Position numbers and translations under genes: made by a program
Assembly: GCA_024648765.1 (NCBI GenBank)
Contig: JABYQC010000001.1
Span: 186,001-250,000 of the forward strand
Direction of reading: 5' to 3'
Source of the DNA: Candidatus Westeberhardia cardiocondylae
GTDB taxonomy: Bacteria > Pseudomonadota > Gammaproteobacteria > Enterobacterales > Enterobacteriaceae
DNA: 64,000 nt
In this document: one piece after another, positions 22,253 through 32,866 of the stretch
Layout of the letters: the number at the start of each line of letters is the position of its first letter
How positions within the stretch are numbered: the first letter of the stretch is position 1
Notes under the pieces: generated by a model
Told to the model about the DNA's origin: nothing
The model's database searches: none
Seen by the model: the letters and a program-made list of their open reading frames with translations, nothing else

Positions 22253-22729
22253 ATGAAAAAAATTCCAATGACTTTATGTGGCTTCGAAAAGCTTCGTAAG
22301 GAACTTGAATATCTTAAAAATATACGTCGTGCGCAGATTATTGAATCTCTTGCTGAAGCCAGGAAACATGGAGACTTGAAAGAGAATGCTGAATATCATT
22401 CAGCTAGAGAACAACAAGCATTTTGCGAAGGAAGAATTCAAGAAATAGAAATAAAGCTTTCACATGCAGAAATAATTGATATTACTAAAATTACACCAAG
22501 TAATCGTGTTATTTTTGGAGTACATGTTAGTATTAAAAATTTAATTACGAATGAAATATATAAATATCGTATTGTTGGAGATGATGAAGCGGATTTTAAA
22601 AAAAATTTAATTTCTGTTAATTCTCCTATAGCCAGAGGGTTAGTAGGAAAAAAGTCTGGAGATATTGTTATTATTCAGACTCCTAGAGGGAATGTAGAAT
22701 ATAAAATTATGACAGTGGAGTATATATAA
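22253..22729 (+). CDS. greA: Transcription elongation factor GreA
   Basis: Binds the RNA polymerase secondary channel and stimulates cleavage of backtracked transcripts. ATG 22253 is preferred, with GAGG 5 bases upstream; it gives 158 aa, the E. coli length. The tip of the N-terminal coiled coil carries D41 and E44 in [12 protein letters not shown], the catalytic acidic residues. The C-terminal FKBP-like domain is conserved ([20 protein letters not shown]). dacB before it and yhbY after it are both missing. Confidence 0.96.
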   Translation: MKKIPMTLCGFEKLRKELEYLKNIRRAQIIESLAEARKHGDLKENAEYHSAREQQAFCEGRIQEIEIKLSHAEIIDITKITPSNRVIFGVHVSIKNLITNEIYKYRIVGDDEADFKKNLISVNSPIARGLVGKKSGDIVIIQTPRGNVEYKIMTVEYI

Positions 22730-23036
22730 ATTATTTCTTGTAAAATTTTCGTATAAATTGCAAGTAAATATTTTGGTTTTAATTGTTTTGTGTTGTTGAA
22801 TATTGATTGTTATGTAATGATATATTTATAATCATGGTAATATTTGTGTTATATAAAAATTGGTATTTTGTATTTTATATTTTATAAAGGATTATTATAT
22901 AATACAACAGTGGTATTATTGTTGTGTTAATTAATTACCTAGTAATTATTGGAATATTTATTAATTAAATATTTTTTAAAGAGAAAAAATGATATATTAA
23001 GTGTGTTGCATTATTTTTTAAAAATTTTATAATTTT
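22730..23036. other. AT-rich spacer at the yhbY position
   Basis: A 307-base spacer where E. coli has yhbY between greA and rlmE (in E. coli divergent from greA's neighbours). No open frame or RNA gene is visible. Confidence 0.5.
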
Positions 23037-23666
23037 ATGATTATTAGAAGTCGTTCGATTAGTTCTTCTCGGTGGTTACGAGAACACTTTTGTGATATAT
23101 ATGTTAAAAAAGCAAAAAAGATGGGGTTACGTTCGCGTGCTTGGTTTAAGATTCATGCAATGCAAAAAAAGGATAAATTATTATATCCTGGAATGTGTGT
23201 TATTGAATTAGGTGCATCTCCCGGAGGATGGTCGCAGTATATATTGAAAAAAATTGGTATACATGGATATCTTGTTGCTTGTGATATAATTTCTATGCCT
23301 TTGTTACAAGGAGTAGATTTTATACAAGGTAGTATTTATAATCCTGAAATAGTACGAAATATATTAAAAAAAATACAGGGAAAAAAAGTGCAGGTAATTT
23401 TATCTGATATTTCTCCAAATTTAAGTGGAATTGCAATAGTTGATGTTGCTAAATTTATGTATCTTTTAAAATTTTTATTGGATGTTTTTTATGATATTCT
23501 TTGTCCGGGTGGGAGATTTGTTGTCAAAGTTTTACAAGGAGATGGTTTGGAAGAATGTATTAAAAATATGGTGTTGTTATTTTCTGAAATAAAAATTAGA
23601 AAACCGTCTGCTTCAAGATCTAGATCGCGAGAAGTATACATTGTGGCAACAAAGCACTCAATATAA
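23037..23666 (+). CDS. rlmE: 23S rRNA (uridine-2'-O)-methyltransferase RlmE (FtsJ/RrmJ)
   Basis: Heat-shock methyltransferase that modifies U2552 of 23S rRNA in the A loop, late in 50S assembly. It is 209 aa, as in E. coli. The catalytic residues fall at the same numbers as in E. coli: K38 (SRAWFK), D124 (LSDISPN), K164 (FVVKVLQG) and E199 (SREVYIVAT). The SAM-binding motif is ELGASPGGWSQYI. It lies 53 bases before ftsH, the same pairing as in E. coli. Confidence 0.97.
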   Translation: MIIRSRSISSSRWLREHFCDIYVKKAKKMGLRSRAWFKIHAMQKKDKLLYPGMCVIELGASPGGWSQYILKKIGIHGYLVACDIISMPLLQGVDFIQGSIYNPEIVRNILKKIQGKKVQVILSDISPNLSGIAIVDVAKFMYLLKFLLDVFYDILCPGGRFVVKVLQGDGLEECIKNMVLLFSEIKIRKPSASRSRSREVYIVATKHSI

Positions 23667-23719
23667 AATATGTTAAATTTTTTAAGATTATCAAAATGTG
23701 AGGTTAGTTTTTAATTAAT

Positions 23720-25552
23720 ATGATTAAAAACCTAATTATTTGGTTAGTAATTGCAGTAATATTAATGTCTATATTTCAAAATTTAGGTCCTAGTGATTCC
23801 ATGGGTCGAAAAGTTGATTATTCTACATTTATATCGGATTTAGACCAGGGACAGATCAAAGAAACATATATTAGTGGTAGAGATATTACTGTTATCAAAA
23901 AAAATAATCATCGTTATGTGACTTATATTCCCGTACATGATGCCAAATTACTTGATTTGCTTTTGACTAAGAAAGTTAAAGTAGTAGGAGAACCACCAGA
24001 AGAACCAAGTTTGTTGACATCTATTTTTATTTCTTGGTTTCCCATGCTTTTGTTAATTGGGGTGTGGATTTTTTTTATGAGACAAATGCAAGGTGGTGGT
24101 AAAGGAGCGATGTCTTTTGGAAAAAGTAAGGCTCGTATGTTATTAGAAGATCAAATTAAAACAACTTTTGCTGATGTTGCTGGGTGTGATGAAGCCAAAG
24201 AAGAAGTTAGTGAACTTGTTGAGTATTTAAGGGAGCCAGGTCGTTTTCAAAAATTAGGAGGAAAAATTCCTAAAGGTATACTTATGGTTGGTCCTCCAGG
24301 GACGGGAAAAACACTTTTAGCTAAAGCTATTGCTGGAGAAGCAAAGGTTCCTTTTTTTACTATTTCTGGTTCTGATTTTGTAGAAATGTTTGTGGGAGTA
24401 GGTGCATCCAGGGTGCGAGATATGTTTGAGCAAGCAAAAAAATCATCTCCTTGTATTATTTTTATTGATGAAATTGATGCTGTTGGTAGGCAGAGAGGTA
24501 CTGGTTTGGGTGGTGGTCATGATGAACGTGAACAAACTTTAAATCAAATGTTAGTAGAAATGGATGGTTTTGAGGGTAACGAGGGAATTATTGTAATTGC
24601 TGCAACCAATCGTCCCGATGTTTTAGATCCGGCATTGTTACGTCCTGGTAGATTTGATAGACAAGTGGTGGTTGGTTTACCAGATGTTAAGGGTAGAGAA
24701 CAAATTTTAAAGGTACATATGCGTCGTGTACCCCTGTCCAATGATATGGATATTTCAGTGATTGCTAGAGGTACTCCAGGGTTTTCTGGTGCTGATTTGG
24801 CTAATTTAGTTAATGAAGCTGCTTTATTTGCTGCTAGAAAAAATAAACGAGTTGTTTCGATGGAAGAGTTTGAAAAAGCTAAAGATAAAATTATGATGGG
24901 TTCAGAACGTCGTTCTATGGTCATGACGGAATTACAAAAAGAATCTACAGCTTATCATGAAGCTGGTCATGCAATTGTTGGGAGACTGGTTCCAGAGCAT
25001 GATCCTGTGCATAAAGTTACTATTATTCCTAGAGGATGTGCTTTGGGAGTAACATTTTTCTTACCAGAAGGAGATACTATTACGACTAGTAGAAAAAAAC
25101 TAGAGAGCCAAATTTCTACTTTATATGGAGGTCGTTTAGCTGAAGAAATTATTTATGGAGAAGATAAAATATCTACGGGTTCATTTAATGATATTAAAGT
25201 TGCTACATCTATTGCAAGGAACATGGTGACACAATGGGGATTTTCAGAAAAATTAGGGCCATTATTGTATGCTGAGGAAGAAGGGGAAATATTTCTTGGT
25301 CGTTCTGTTGCAAAAGCAAAACATATGTCTGATGAAACAGCTCGTATTATTGATCAAGAAGTAAAATTATTAATTGAGAGAAACTACATGCGAGCTCGTA
25401 TGTTGTTATTAGAGAATATCGATATTTTGCATGCTATGAAAGATGCTTTGATGAAGTACGAAACTATTGATTCTATACAAATTAATGATTTAATGTCTAG
25501 AAGTGTTGTTCGTCCTCCTAATGGATGGTTAGATGATAATTCAAAAAAATAA
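23720..25552 (+). CDS. ftsH: ATP-dependent zinc metalloprotease FtsH
   Basis: Membrane-anchored AAA+ protease that degrades unassembled membrane proteins and controls LpxC in E. coli. It is 610 aa against 644. Two membrane segments (about 5-23 and 99-120) flank a periplasmic domain. Walker A GPPGTGKT is at 191-198, Walker [10 protein letters not shown] at 246-254, and the zinc motif HEAGH at 413-417. The hydrophilic C-terminal tail is shortened; otherwise identity to E. coli is very high. Its modulators HflK, HflC and YccA are all in this window. Confidence 0.98.
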   Translation: MIKNLIIWLVIAVILMSIFQNLGPSDSMGRKVDYSTFISDLDQGQIKETYISGRDITVIKKNNHRYVTYIPVHDAKLLDLLLTKKVKVVGEPPEEPSLLTSIFISWFPMLLLIGVWIFFMRQMQGGGKGAMSFGKSKARMLLEDQIKTTFADVAGCDEAKEEVSELVEYLREPGRFQKLGGKIPKGILMVGPPGTGKTLLAKAIAGEAKVPFFTISGSDFVEMFVGVGASRVRDMFEQAKKSSPCIIFIDEIDAVGRQRGTGLGGGHDEREQTLNQMLVEMDGFEGNEGIIVIAATNRPDVLDPALLRPGRFDRQVVVGLPDVKGREQILKVHMRRVPLSNDMDISVIARGTPGFSGADLANLVNEAALFAARKNKRVVSMEEFEKAKDKIMMGSERRSMVMTELQKESTAYHEAGHAIVGRLVPEHDPVHKVTIIPRGCALGVTFFLPEGDTITTSRKKLESQISTLYGGRLAEEIIYGEDKISTGSFNDIKVATSIARNMVTQWGFSEKLGPLLYAEEEGEIFLGRSVAKAKHMSDETARIIDQEVKLLIERNYMRARMLLLENIDILHAMKDALMKYETIDSIQINDLMSRSVVRPPNGWLDDNSKK

Positions 25553-25981
25553 TAAATAAAATTTTAACTTTTATTGTCTTTGTATATTATCAAGGTATTA
25601 TGTTAATATTGATATATAGTTTTGAACAAATACATGTATTTTCTTATGTTTTATAAGATTCATTTATGATATTTTAAATATTTAATATGTATTGAGTTAT
25701 TAATATATAGAGATTTTGTAATTTTGTGGTATAATTTATATAAATTTTGTGATATTTTTTGTAGCATTATAAAATTTATTTATGTTGTTTGAGTATTATA
25801 TAAAATTTAGAAATGTTTTTATATTTTAAGATATATAAAGAATTGATTGGGTTAGGTGTTTTCCAAGATTTATTTAATATTTTTATATAAAAACATTGCA
25901 TTTATTTTGTTATAGGTTATAATTTATTGTTTTTGTTGTCATTGATTAATGATTTTAATTTTGGAGATTGAGATTTTTATT
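25553..25981. other. AT-rich spacer at the folP-glmM position
   Basis: A 429-base gap. In E. coli folP and glmM (about 2.2 kb together) lie between ftsH and secG. Nothing of either is readable. Loss of glmM here matters because UDP-GlcNAc synthesis normally needs it. Confidence 0.6.
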
Positions 25982-26314
25982 ATGTATGAGTGTCTGTTAA
26001 TATTTTTTTTGTTAGATGCTGTTGGTTTAGTTTTTTTTATTATGTTACAATATGGCAAGGGAGTAGGTTCTTTGTTTCACCAAAGCGGTTCTGATATGTT
26101 TTTACCTTCTAGCCATGTTAATGATTTTGTGACATATGTTATAATTATTTTATCAGCAGTTTTTTTTTTCTTGAGTCTTGTTTTAGTAAATCTTAATTTT
26201 TCTCATTGTTTCTATGGTTCTCAGTGGGATATTTTACAAAATCGTAGTGATACTATTGAGAAAAAAGATAAAAATGTTGTTTCGGAAAGTTTTATTAAAG
26301 ATATTCCAAATTAG
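25982..26314 (+). CDS. secG: Protein translocase subunit SecG
   Basis: Small subunit of SecYEG. I use ATG 25982, which gives MYECLLIFFLLDAVGLVF against E. coli MYEALLVVFLIVAIGLVG and 110 aa, the E. coli length; the frame could open 11 codons earlier. A GGAGAT lies upstream at 25963. Two membrane segments (about 2-22 and 49-73) bracket a loop whose Gly/Ala-rich segment has become Ser/His-rich. The C-terminal DIPN is identical to E. coli. A tRNA-Leu gene follows, as in E. coli. Confidence 0.93.
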   Translation: MYECLLIFFLLDAVGLVFFIMLQYGKGVGSLFHQSGSDMFLPSSHVNDFVTYVIIILSAVFFFLSLVLVNLNFSHCFYGSQWDILQNRSDTIEKKDKNVVSESFIKDIPN

Positions 26315-26332
26315 AAATTTTATTTTTATTAT

Positions 26333-26417
26333 GCCGAGGTGGTGAAATTTGGTATACACGCTACTTTGAGGTGGTAGTGCCCAATAGGGTTTGCGGGTTC
26401 AAGTCCTGTCCTCGGTA
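26333..26417 (+). tRNA. leuU: tRNA-Leu (anticodon GAG)
   Basis: The acceptor GCCGAGG pairs with CCTCGGT. The anticodon stem CTACT/GGTAG encloses the loop TTGAGGT with GAG at 26368-26370, and a class II variable arm (CCC-AATA-GGG) is present. The 3' discriminator A is followed by TTT, so CCA is not encoded. The position after secG matches E. coli leuU. Confidence 0.96.
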
Positions 26418-26436
26418 TTTTTATGAAATTTATTTT

Positions 26437-26510
<74 letters not shown>

Positions 26511-26961
26511 CCTTTTTGGATTATTTTTAAATATTTATGTGTTTTTTTAATTGTTTTGATTTTTGTATTTTTTATTTTGGGCTTATAATTGGGCCCATTT
26601 TTATTTTATAATACCTTGAGTTGTGTAATTAATGTATTTTATTTTCAAATATTTAAAATTATGTAATATTTTAGACATTTGTTTGTATTTAATAAATGAA
26701 AACAATTTTGTATGTATTGTGTGTATTTAATGTATTCAATATTTTTTATAATTGTTTTTATTTGTATATATGAAAATATGTATTATAGATTATAATGATT
26801 GTAGTAAAATATTTTATGGTTTAAAATATTCGTAAACTATATAAAGATTAAGTGTAGTTATTTTATTTATTTTAAATATGCAACGTTATGTAATAGTATA
26901 CGCAAAGAATAATTTTATGAAAATGTAAAATTTTTCGGTAAGATATTTTAGGAATATTAAA
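26511..26961. other. AT-rich spacer at the rimP position
   Basis: A 451-base gap between tRNA-fMet and nusA, where E. coli has rimP. It contains a terminator-like hairpin near 26578 and no open frame resembling rimP. Confidence 0.6.
26578..26607 (+). terminator. Probable Rho-independent terminator after the tRNA pair
   Basis: TGGGC (26578-26582) pairs with GCCCA (26593-26597), with a 10-base loop and then TTTTTATTTT. A five-pair stem with four G:C pairs is rare in this AT-rich spacer. It would end transcription of secG and the two tRNAs, ahead of nusA. Confidence 0.6.
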
Positions 26962-28443
26962 ATGAATAAAGAAATTCTTTCTGTTATTGAGTCTGTTTCT
27001 AATGAAAAAGCTATTTCTAAAGAAAAAATTTTTGAAGCTTTAGAAACGGCTTTAATTATAGCAACGAAAAAACAGTATGAATATGATATTGATGTGTGTG
27101 TTAATATAAATAGAAAATCAGGAGATTTTGTAACATTTCGTCGTTGGTTAGTTGTGCAAAAAGTAATATATCCTACTAGAGAAATTACTTTAGAAGCAGC
27201 AAAAATTGAAAACCCCCAAGTTGATATTGGGGAATATATTGAGGATGAGTTACCTTCTGTTTCTTTTGATCGTATTTCTACACAGACTGCTAAACAAGTG
27301 ATTGTACAAAAGGTTCGTGCAGCGGAACGTTTAATGATTTTAGATCAATTTCGCAAATACGAAGGAAAAATTGTAAATGGAATTGTTAAAAAAGTATACA
27401 GAGATCATTTAAAAATAGACTTGGGAAAACATGCTGAAGCAGTTTTATGTCGTGAAGATATGTTACCAAAAGAAAATTTTAGATCCGGAGAGCGTATACG
27501 AGGAATTTTGTATGCGATAAAACCAGAAGAAAAGTGGTCGCAATTATTTGTTAGTAGATCTAGGAAAGAAATGTTATTAGAGTTGTTTCGTATTGAAGTT
27601 CCTGAAATTAATGAAGGTATTATTGAAATAAAATCTGTAGCTAGAGATCCTGGATTACGTGCAAAAATTTCTGTTAAAACAAAAGATAAACGCATTGACC
27701 CTGTTGGTGCTTGTGTAGGAATGCGTGGTTCTCGTGTGCAAGCAATTTCTGATGAACTTAACGGGGAAAGGATAGATATAATTTTGTGGGATGATAATCC
27801 AGCACAATTTGTAATTAATGCTATGTCTCCATCTGATGTAAATTCTATTGTATTAGATGAAGATAAGCATACCATGGATATTGCAGTGGAAGAAAGTAAT
27901 CTTGCTAGAGCAATTGGGAAAAATGGACAAAATGTTCGTTTGGCTTCACAGATTAGCGGATGGGAATTAAATGTTATGACTGTTGAGGATTTACGAAAAA
28001 AAAGAAAAAAAGAGGTTTCTTTGTCTATACAGGTGTTTACTAAAGTACTTCATCTTGATGAAGATACTGCCATGATTTTGATAAATTCTGGGTTTTCTTC
28101 GATTGAAGAACTAGCGTATGTTCCTATACAAGAATTATTGGATATTCAAGAGATTTCGGAAGAAAAAATTAAAGATTTACGAGAAAAAGCTAAAAATATT
28201 TTAAGTAAGTCAAATATAAATACAGAAAATAATGGAATACATAATCTGCCTTCAGAAGAATTATTGAATTTTTCTAAACTTGATGAAGAGATGGCATACA
28301 AATTGGCAAAATTTGGAATTTGTACTTTACAAGATCTTGCTGAACAAGGTATTGATGATTTGCTTGAGATTGATGGATTAAATAGTAAAAAAGCTGGGGA
28401 ATTAATTTTAGCTGCTCGTGACATTTGTTGGTTTAGAAATTAG
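26962..28443 (+). CDS. nusA: Transcription termination/antitermination factor NusA
   Basis: RNA polymerase-binding factor controlling pausing, termination and antitermination. It is 493 aa against 495 in E. coli. The N-terminal polymerase-binding domain is at about 1-130, S1 at 135-200 ([13 protein letters not shown]), and KH1 and KH2 follow ([15 protein letters not shown], then [14 protein letters not shown]). Two C-terminal acidic repeats (about 365-420 and 440-490) are kept, as in gammaproteobacteria. infB starts 27 bases downstream, so they are one operon. Confidence 0.97.
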   Translation: MNKEILSVIESVSNEKAISKEKIFEALETALIIATKKQYEYDIDVCVNINRKSGDFVTFRRWLVVQKVIYPTREITLEAAKIENPQVDIGEYIEDELPSVSFDRISTQTAKQVIVQKVRAAERLMILDQFRKYEGKIVNGIVKKVYRDHLKIDLGKHAEAVLCREDMLPKENFRSGERIRGILYAIKPEEKWSQLFVSRSRKEMLLELFRIEVPEINEGIIEIKSVARDPGLRAKISVKTKDKRIDPVGACVGMRGSRVQAISDELNGERIDIILWDDNPAQFVINAMSPSDVNSIVLDEDKHTMDIAVEESNLARAIGKNGQNVRLASQISGWELNVMTVEDLRKKRKKEVSLSIQVFTKVLHLDEDTAMILINSGFSSIEELAYVPIQELLDIQEISEEKIKDLREKAKNILSKSNINTENNGIHNLPSEELLNFSKLDEEMAYKLAKFGICTLQDLAEQGIDDLLEIDGLNSKKAGELILAARDICWFRN

Positions 28444-28470
28444 TTTGTTGTTGATTACATAAGGGATATT

Positions 28471-31056
28471 ATGAAGAATATAACAGTAAAATTACTTTCT
28501 TATGAAATAAATGTTTCAATTGATCGTTTATTGCAACATTTTCTTAAAATAGGTATTCATAAAACAGAAATGGATTATGTAACTCAAAAGGAAAGAGATG
28601 TTTTGTTATTGTATTTACAACGTGAACAGGATGTGTGCGTGAATAAATTAGTTGTACAACGTAAAAAAAGAAAAATGTTAAGTGTTTTTAGTGCTAATGG
28701 AAAAAATAAATCAGTACAAATTGAAATAAGAAGGAAAAAAACTTATTACCAAAATAATACAAATATTAATAAAGAAGTTGTTTTAGAAAATAAAAGTTTT
28801 GCATCTGGTATTTGTAATGATTTCAGTAATAATAATATAAAAAAATATGTAGGAAAAGTAGATAAAAAATATTATTCTTCTAAAGATTATAAAAGTGTGA
28901 AAGATAAAAAAAATAAAGTATCTACTGGAGAAATATATAAAGGAAAATATATCAAAAAAGTGAAAAACAATATTACTAGAAATAAAATTAGATGGAATAA
29001 GATTCCAATTTTAAAAGACAAAAATTTTATTAAAATTTTAGATTGTAATAAAAATTATTTTAGTTCTATAAATAATGATTATAATATTGACAAAGATTAT
29101 AAAAAATCTTTTCATGGAAAAAAAAAATATATTCAAAAAAATCAGTTGGATTCTTCTGTATTATCTCATATAGATAGACAAGATAAGTGTACATCGGAGA
29201 GTTATAGTACTGATGATAATTATTCTCGATGTACATATAAGGAAATAGATATTTCTTTGAGTAAGAATATACGTGTGAATAAAGCACAAAGTAAACGTAA
29301 AGTAGTTATTGATAATAATTTTATTACTATTTCGGACTTGTCTAATAAAATTTTTGTAAAGGTTTCAAGAGTTATAAATATTTTAGAAGAATTGAAGGTT
29401 GTTGTTAATAATGTTGATCAAATTATTGATAATAAATTAGCTAGTTTGATAGCTGAAAAGTTTGGTTATCAGATTATTTTTCGTGATAGAAATTTTTTAG
29501 AAAATTCTGTTATGTTACAGAGAAATAAAAATATTGTGAATATTATTCCTGAAGTTAGAGCTCCTGTTGTTGCGATGATGGGTCATGTTGATCATGGAAA
29601 AACTTCTTTGTTGGATTATATACGTTCTGAAAAAACAGTACTTAAAGAAGTTGGGGGAATTACGCAATCTATTGGAGCTTATCATGTATCTACCGTAGAT
29701 GGTATGATGACATTTATTGATACTCCTGGGCATGAAGTGTTTAGAGAAATGCGAATGCGAGGGATTAAAATTACAGATATTGTTGTGTTGGTTATTGCGG
29801 CTGATGATGGTTTAATGCCCCAAACTATTGAATCTATTCAATATGCAAAAGATGCTAAAATTCCTATTATAGTAGCAATTAATAAAATTGATAAAATTAC
29901 AAATAATGTAGATAAAATTAAAAAAGAATTAGTTAAATACGAAATACTTTCAGAAGATTGGGGGGGGGAGAATCAATTTGTTTATGTTTCTGCTAAATTT
30001 GGCACTGGTGTGGATGATTTATTACATTCTATTGCAGTACAGGCAGAAATTATGGAATTAAAAGTGGCACATAATTGCATGGCTAGCGGTATTGTGCTTG
30101 AGTCAAGTTTAAAGAGAGATCTTGGTCCAATTGCTACTATATTAATTACAGAGGGAACAATGAAGCAAGGGGATGTTCTTTTGTGTGGTACTTCGTATGG
30201 AAGAGTGCGTTTGATGCAAAATGAATGGGGAAATAATATTGTTTCTGCTGGTCCTTCTATGCCAGTAGAGATTTGTGGTTTATCTGATGTTCCTATTATT
30301 GGTGATACAGCAATTGTGTTAGAAAATGAAAAATATGCTAAGAAGATAGCTTTATATAGACGAGATAAATGTAAAGAAATTAAATTAAATAATTTTAATA
30401 TGATTTCTTTGAAAGATGCATTTGTGAATATTAACCAAGATAAAAAAAAATATGTATATAATATTGTTTTGAAATCTGATACTTATGGGTCTTTGGAAGC
30501 AATTAGTAGTTCTCTAAAAAATTTAACTACTAAGCAAGTTCAAATTAAATTTATTCACTCAGGTGTTGGGGATATCACAGAAAATGACGTTATAGCTGCA
30601 TCTACATTTCATGCTAAATTATTTGGATTTAATGTTCGTGTTTCTTCTATTGTGCGAAAAATCCTTTTTAAGGAACATGTAGATGTTCGTGTTTATTCAA
30701 TAATTTATAATTTAATTGATGATATAAAAAAAGAAATATCGAAAAATTTTCTATTAAAGTATAATGAGAAAATTATTGGGTTAGCTGAGGTGCGTGATAT
30801 TTTTCGTTCTTTTGTTTCTGGTATTGTGCTTGGGTGTGTGGTACAAAAAGGTCTTTTAAAAAGATCTAGTAATATGTATATATTACGTGAAAAACGCATA
30901 ATATATGAAGGAAAATTGGAGTCTTTACGTAGATTTAAACGTGATGTTGAAGAAGTGCATTGTGGAATGGAATGTGGTATTGGTATCAAAAATTTTCGTG
31001 ATGTTTGCGTAGGAGATGTTGTTCGAGTGTTTGATATTTTAAATACAAGTGCATAA
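28471..31056 (+). CDS. infB: Translation initiation factor IF-2
   Basis: GTPase that brings fMet-tRNA to the 30S subunit. It is 861 aa against 890 in E. coli. An N-terminal IF2N domain (about 1-50) is followed by a low-complexity linker to about residue 275. This linker is rich in Lys, Asn, Tyr and Ser, unlike the Glu/Ala/Arg-rich E. coli linker. The G domain has G1 GHVDHGKT (371-378), G3 DTPGHEVF and G4 NKID. The C-terminal fMet-tRNA-binding domain ends [13 protein letters not shown]9 run (29960-29968) encodes the conserved WGGE with the frame intact. Confidence 0.97.
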   Translation: MKNITVKLLSYEINVSIDRLLQHFLKIGIHKTEMDYVTQKERDVLLLYLQREQDVCVNKLVVQRKKRKMLSVFSANGKNKSVQIEIRRKKTYYQNNTNINKEVVLENKSFASGICNDFSNNNIKKYVGKVDKKYYSSKDYKSVKDKKNKVSTGEIYKGKYIKKVKNNITRNKIRWNKIPILKDKNFIKILDCNKNYFSSINNDYNIDKDYKKSFHGKKKYIQKNQLDSSVLSHIDRQDKCTSESYSTDDNYSRCTYKEIDISLSKNIRVNKAQSKRKVVIDNNFITISDLSNKIFVKVSRVINILEELKVVVNNVDQIIDNKLASLIAEKFGYQIIFRDRNFLENSVMLQRNKNIVNIIPEVRAPVVAMMGHVDHGKTSLLDYIRSEKTVLKEVGGITQSIGAYHVSTVDGMMTFIDTPGHEVFREMRMRGIKITDIVVLVIAADDGLMPQTIESIQYAKDAKIPIIVAINKIDKITNNVDKIKKELVKYEILSEDWGGENQFVYVSAKFGTGVDDLLHSIAVQAEIMELKVAHNCMASGIVLESSLKRDLGPIATILITEGTMKQGDVLLCGTSYGRVRLMQNEWGNNIVSAGPSMPVEICGLSDVPIIGDTAIVLENEKYAKKIALYRRDKCKEIKLNNFNMISLKDAFVNINQDKKKYVYNIVLKSDTYGSLEAISSSLKNLTTKQVQIKFIHSGVGDITENDVIAASTFHAKLFGFNVRVSSIVRKILFKEHVDVRVYSIIYNLIDDIKKEISKNFLLKYNEKIIGLAEVRDIFRSFVSGIVLGCVVQKGLLKRSSNMYILREKRIIYEGKLESLRRFKRDVEEVHCGMECGIGIKNFRDVCVGDVVRVFDILNTSA

Positions 31057-31136
31057 TACACAATATATGGTAAGTGGTATTAATTTTTATAATATTTTAT
31101 ATATTATATAAAAAATTTTGGAGGATTTTAGTTGTA

Positions 31137-31499
31137 ATGTCTAAAGAATATTATCATATTCAACGTGTTGCTAAAGAAATACATAAAAAAATTTCTTTTA
31201 TTTTACAGAATATTATACAAGATCCACGAATTGGTATAGTAACTATTACAGATGTTATAGTGTCTAGAGATTTAAGTTATGCTAAGATTTTTGTAACTTT
31301 TCTTAACTATAAAAAAAATAGAGAAATTAAATGTATACTACGTTTGTTACAAAGTATGTCTGGTTTAATTAGAACTTTGATTCAAAAATATATTAATTTG
31401 CGTTATATACCAAAATTGATTTTCATATATGATGGTTCTTTATTGCATGGTATAAAAATGTTTAAACTACTTGATGAAATACGTTGTAAGAAATTGTAG
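31137..31499 (+). CDS. rbfA: 30S ribosome-binding factor A
   Basis: Late 30S maturation factor. I start it at ATG 31137 (MSKEYYHIQRVAKEIHKK against E. coli MAKEFGRPQRVAQEMQKE), with GGAGG at 31120-31124. The frame could open earlier at 31074 without homology. It is 120 aa against 133; the acidic C-terminal tail is missing. The KH-like core (DPRIGIVTIT, SRDLSYAKIFVTFLN) is clear. It follows infB, as in E. coli. Confidence 0.94.
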   Translation: MSKEYYHIQRVAKEIHKKISFILQNIIQDPRIGIVTITDVIVSRDLSYAKIFVTFLNYKKNREIKCILRLLQSMSGLIRTLIQKYINLRYIPKLIFIYDGSLLHGIKMFKLLDEIRCKKL

Positions 31500-32411
31500 A
31501 GTTTTTTGAAAGATATAGTATATTTATGTGTCTAATGTATATAGTTTATTTTGGAATAAATCATGGAAATGTCCATGATATTTTTTGAAATTTTGAAATT
31601 TACTGTAAGTCAATAGAGTGATTTATGTAGCATTTTAAGTTGTTGATATGTTGTTTGGTAAAGGAATAATTTTTCAAGTATATGTATATTTTATATTAAT
31701 AAAATTTTTTTAGTTATTGTTATATTGTGTGTAGGAAATATATTTGTTATCTTGCAATAAGTTTTTTTGATATAAGAAAATTGTTTTAATAAAAGTTAAG
31801 TAATGTGTGTCTATTAATATAGATGATAGAATATATTTTGTTTGATTCATGATGATGTGTTTTGTTTTGTCAATATATGTGAAAATATATAGTGATATCA
31901 GGAATATTTGATATTGTTTTGGTTTATAATATTGAATGAATTTTTTGAAATATAGCGTGTTTTATTATAATGGTTTAAAATTATTATATTAAATATTTAT
32001 AAATTTATTTAGAATAATATGAGGTTTTGTGTAAGTTATAGTATGATATTGTTTGGTAAATAAATTATATGGTACAATTTGAGTATTTACATGTGCTTAT
32101 TTTGCAATAATACATTATATAGTAGGTATTATTTGCATGTATTTTGTGCAATATATTTTTGAGTTTATCTATAGTTATGTGTAAGAAAATTATATTTGAA
32201 GATTAATATGTGTTTTTTGAAAAATTTACTATAAAAGTTTATTTTTGTTCATATGTACATGCGGATTTTTTTGTATAGTGAGAAATAAATATGTGTATTT
32301 TTTTAAAAGTTTTTAGTGTTATATGTAAAAATTAGATGGTTTTTATGATATAATTTTGTAGCATTTCAAGAGTTGTTTAAATATTTTTAAAGATTTGGAG
32401 TTTATTATATT
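31500..32411. other. AT-rich spacer at the truB position
   Basis: A 912-base gap between rbfA and rpsO. E. coli truB (tRNA pseudouridine-55 synthase, about 945 bp) sits exactly here. I can read no TruB motif in any frame. In 31501-31800 I counted G49, C10, A100, T141. The gap may be a fully eroded truB. Confidence 0.6.
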
Positions 32412-32681
32412 ATGCATGTAAATAAAGAATTAAAAAAAAATATTATTTTAAAATTTGGAAATTCTTTACAAAATACTGGTATTACTGAAGTACAAGTGGC
32501 TATATTAACATATAAAATTAATTATTTGAAAGTTCATTTTTTAAATCATAAAAAAGATTATCATGGTAAATTTGGTTTATTTCGTATGATTTCTAAGAGA
32601 CGTAGATTACTTAGTTATTTAAAAAATGAAAATTTATTGCGTTATATGAATTTAATAAAAAAGTTGGGTTTGCGTCATTAA
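32412..32681 (+). CDS. rpsO: 30S ribosomal protein S15
   Basis: Primary 16S rRNA-binding protein, 89 aa like E. coli. The conserved core is TGITEVQVAILTYKINYL, FLNHKKDYHGKFGLFRMISK and RRRLLSYLKNE, and the end is IKKLGLRH. It is paired with pnp 186 bases downstream, as in E. coli. Confidence 0.97.
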   Translation: MHVNKELKKNIILKFGNSLQNTGITEVQVAILTYKINYLKVHFLNHKKDYHGKFGLFRMISKRRRLLSYLKNENLLRYMNLIKKLGLRH

Positions 32682-32866
32682 AAGGTAAAAAGGAAAATTT
32701 GTTATCTTGTGAAGTTTTATTTTATTTTTTTATTAAATTATGTTATAATTTGCAGTTGTTTTTTATATTTTATATGAGATGATTTTTTATAAATTTTTTG
32801 TAATATCTTTGTAGATATATAAAATATTGAAAATATATTAATTTATGATGAAATAAGGAAGTTATT

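Noticed and set aside
24544-24924. 126-codon minus-strand frame inside ftsH
   Set aside because: It lies opposite the conserved AAA domain of FtsH; it is a shadow of codon usage, not a gene.
27405-27875. 156-codon minus-strand frame inside nusA
   Set aside because: Shadow of the S1/KH region of NusA with no start signal or homology.
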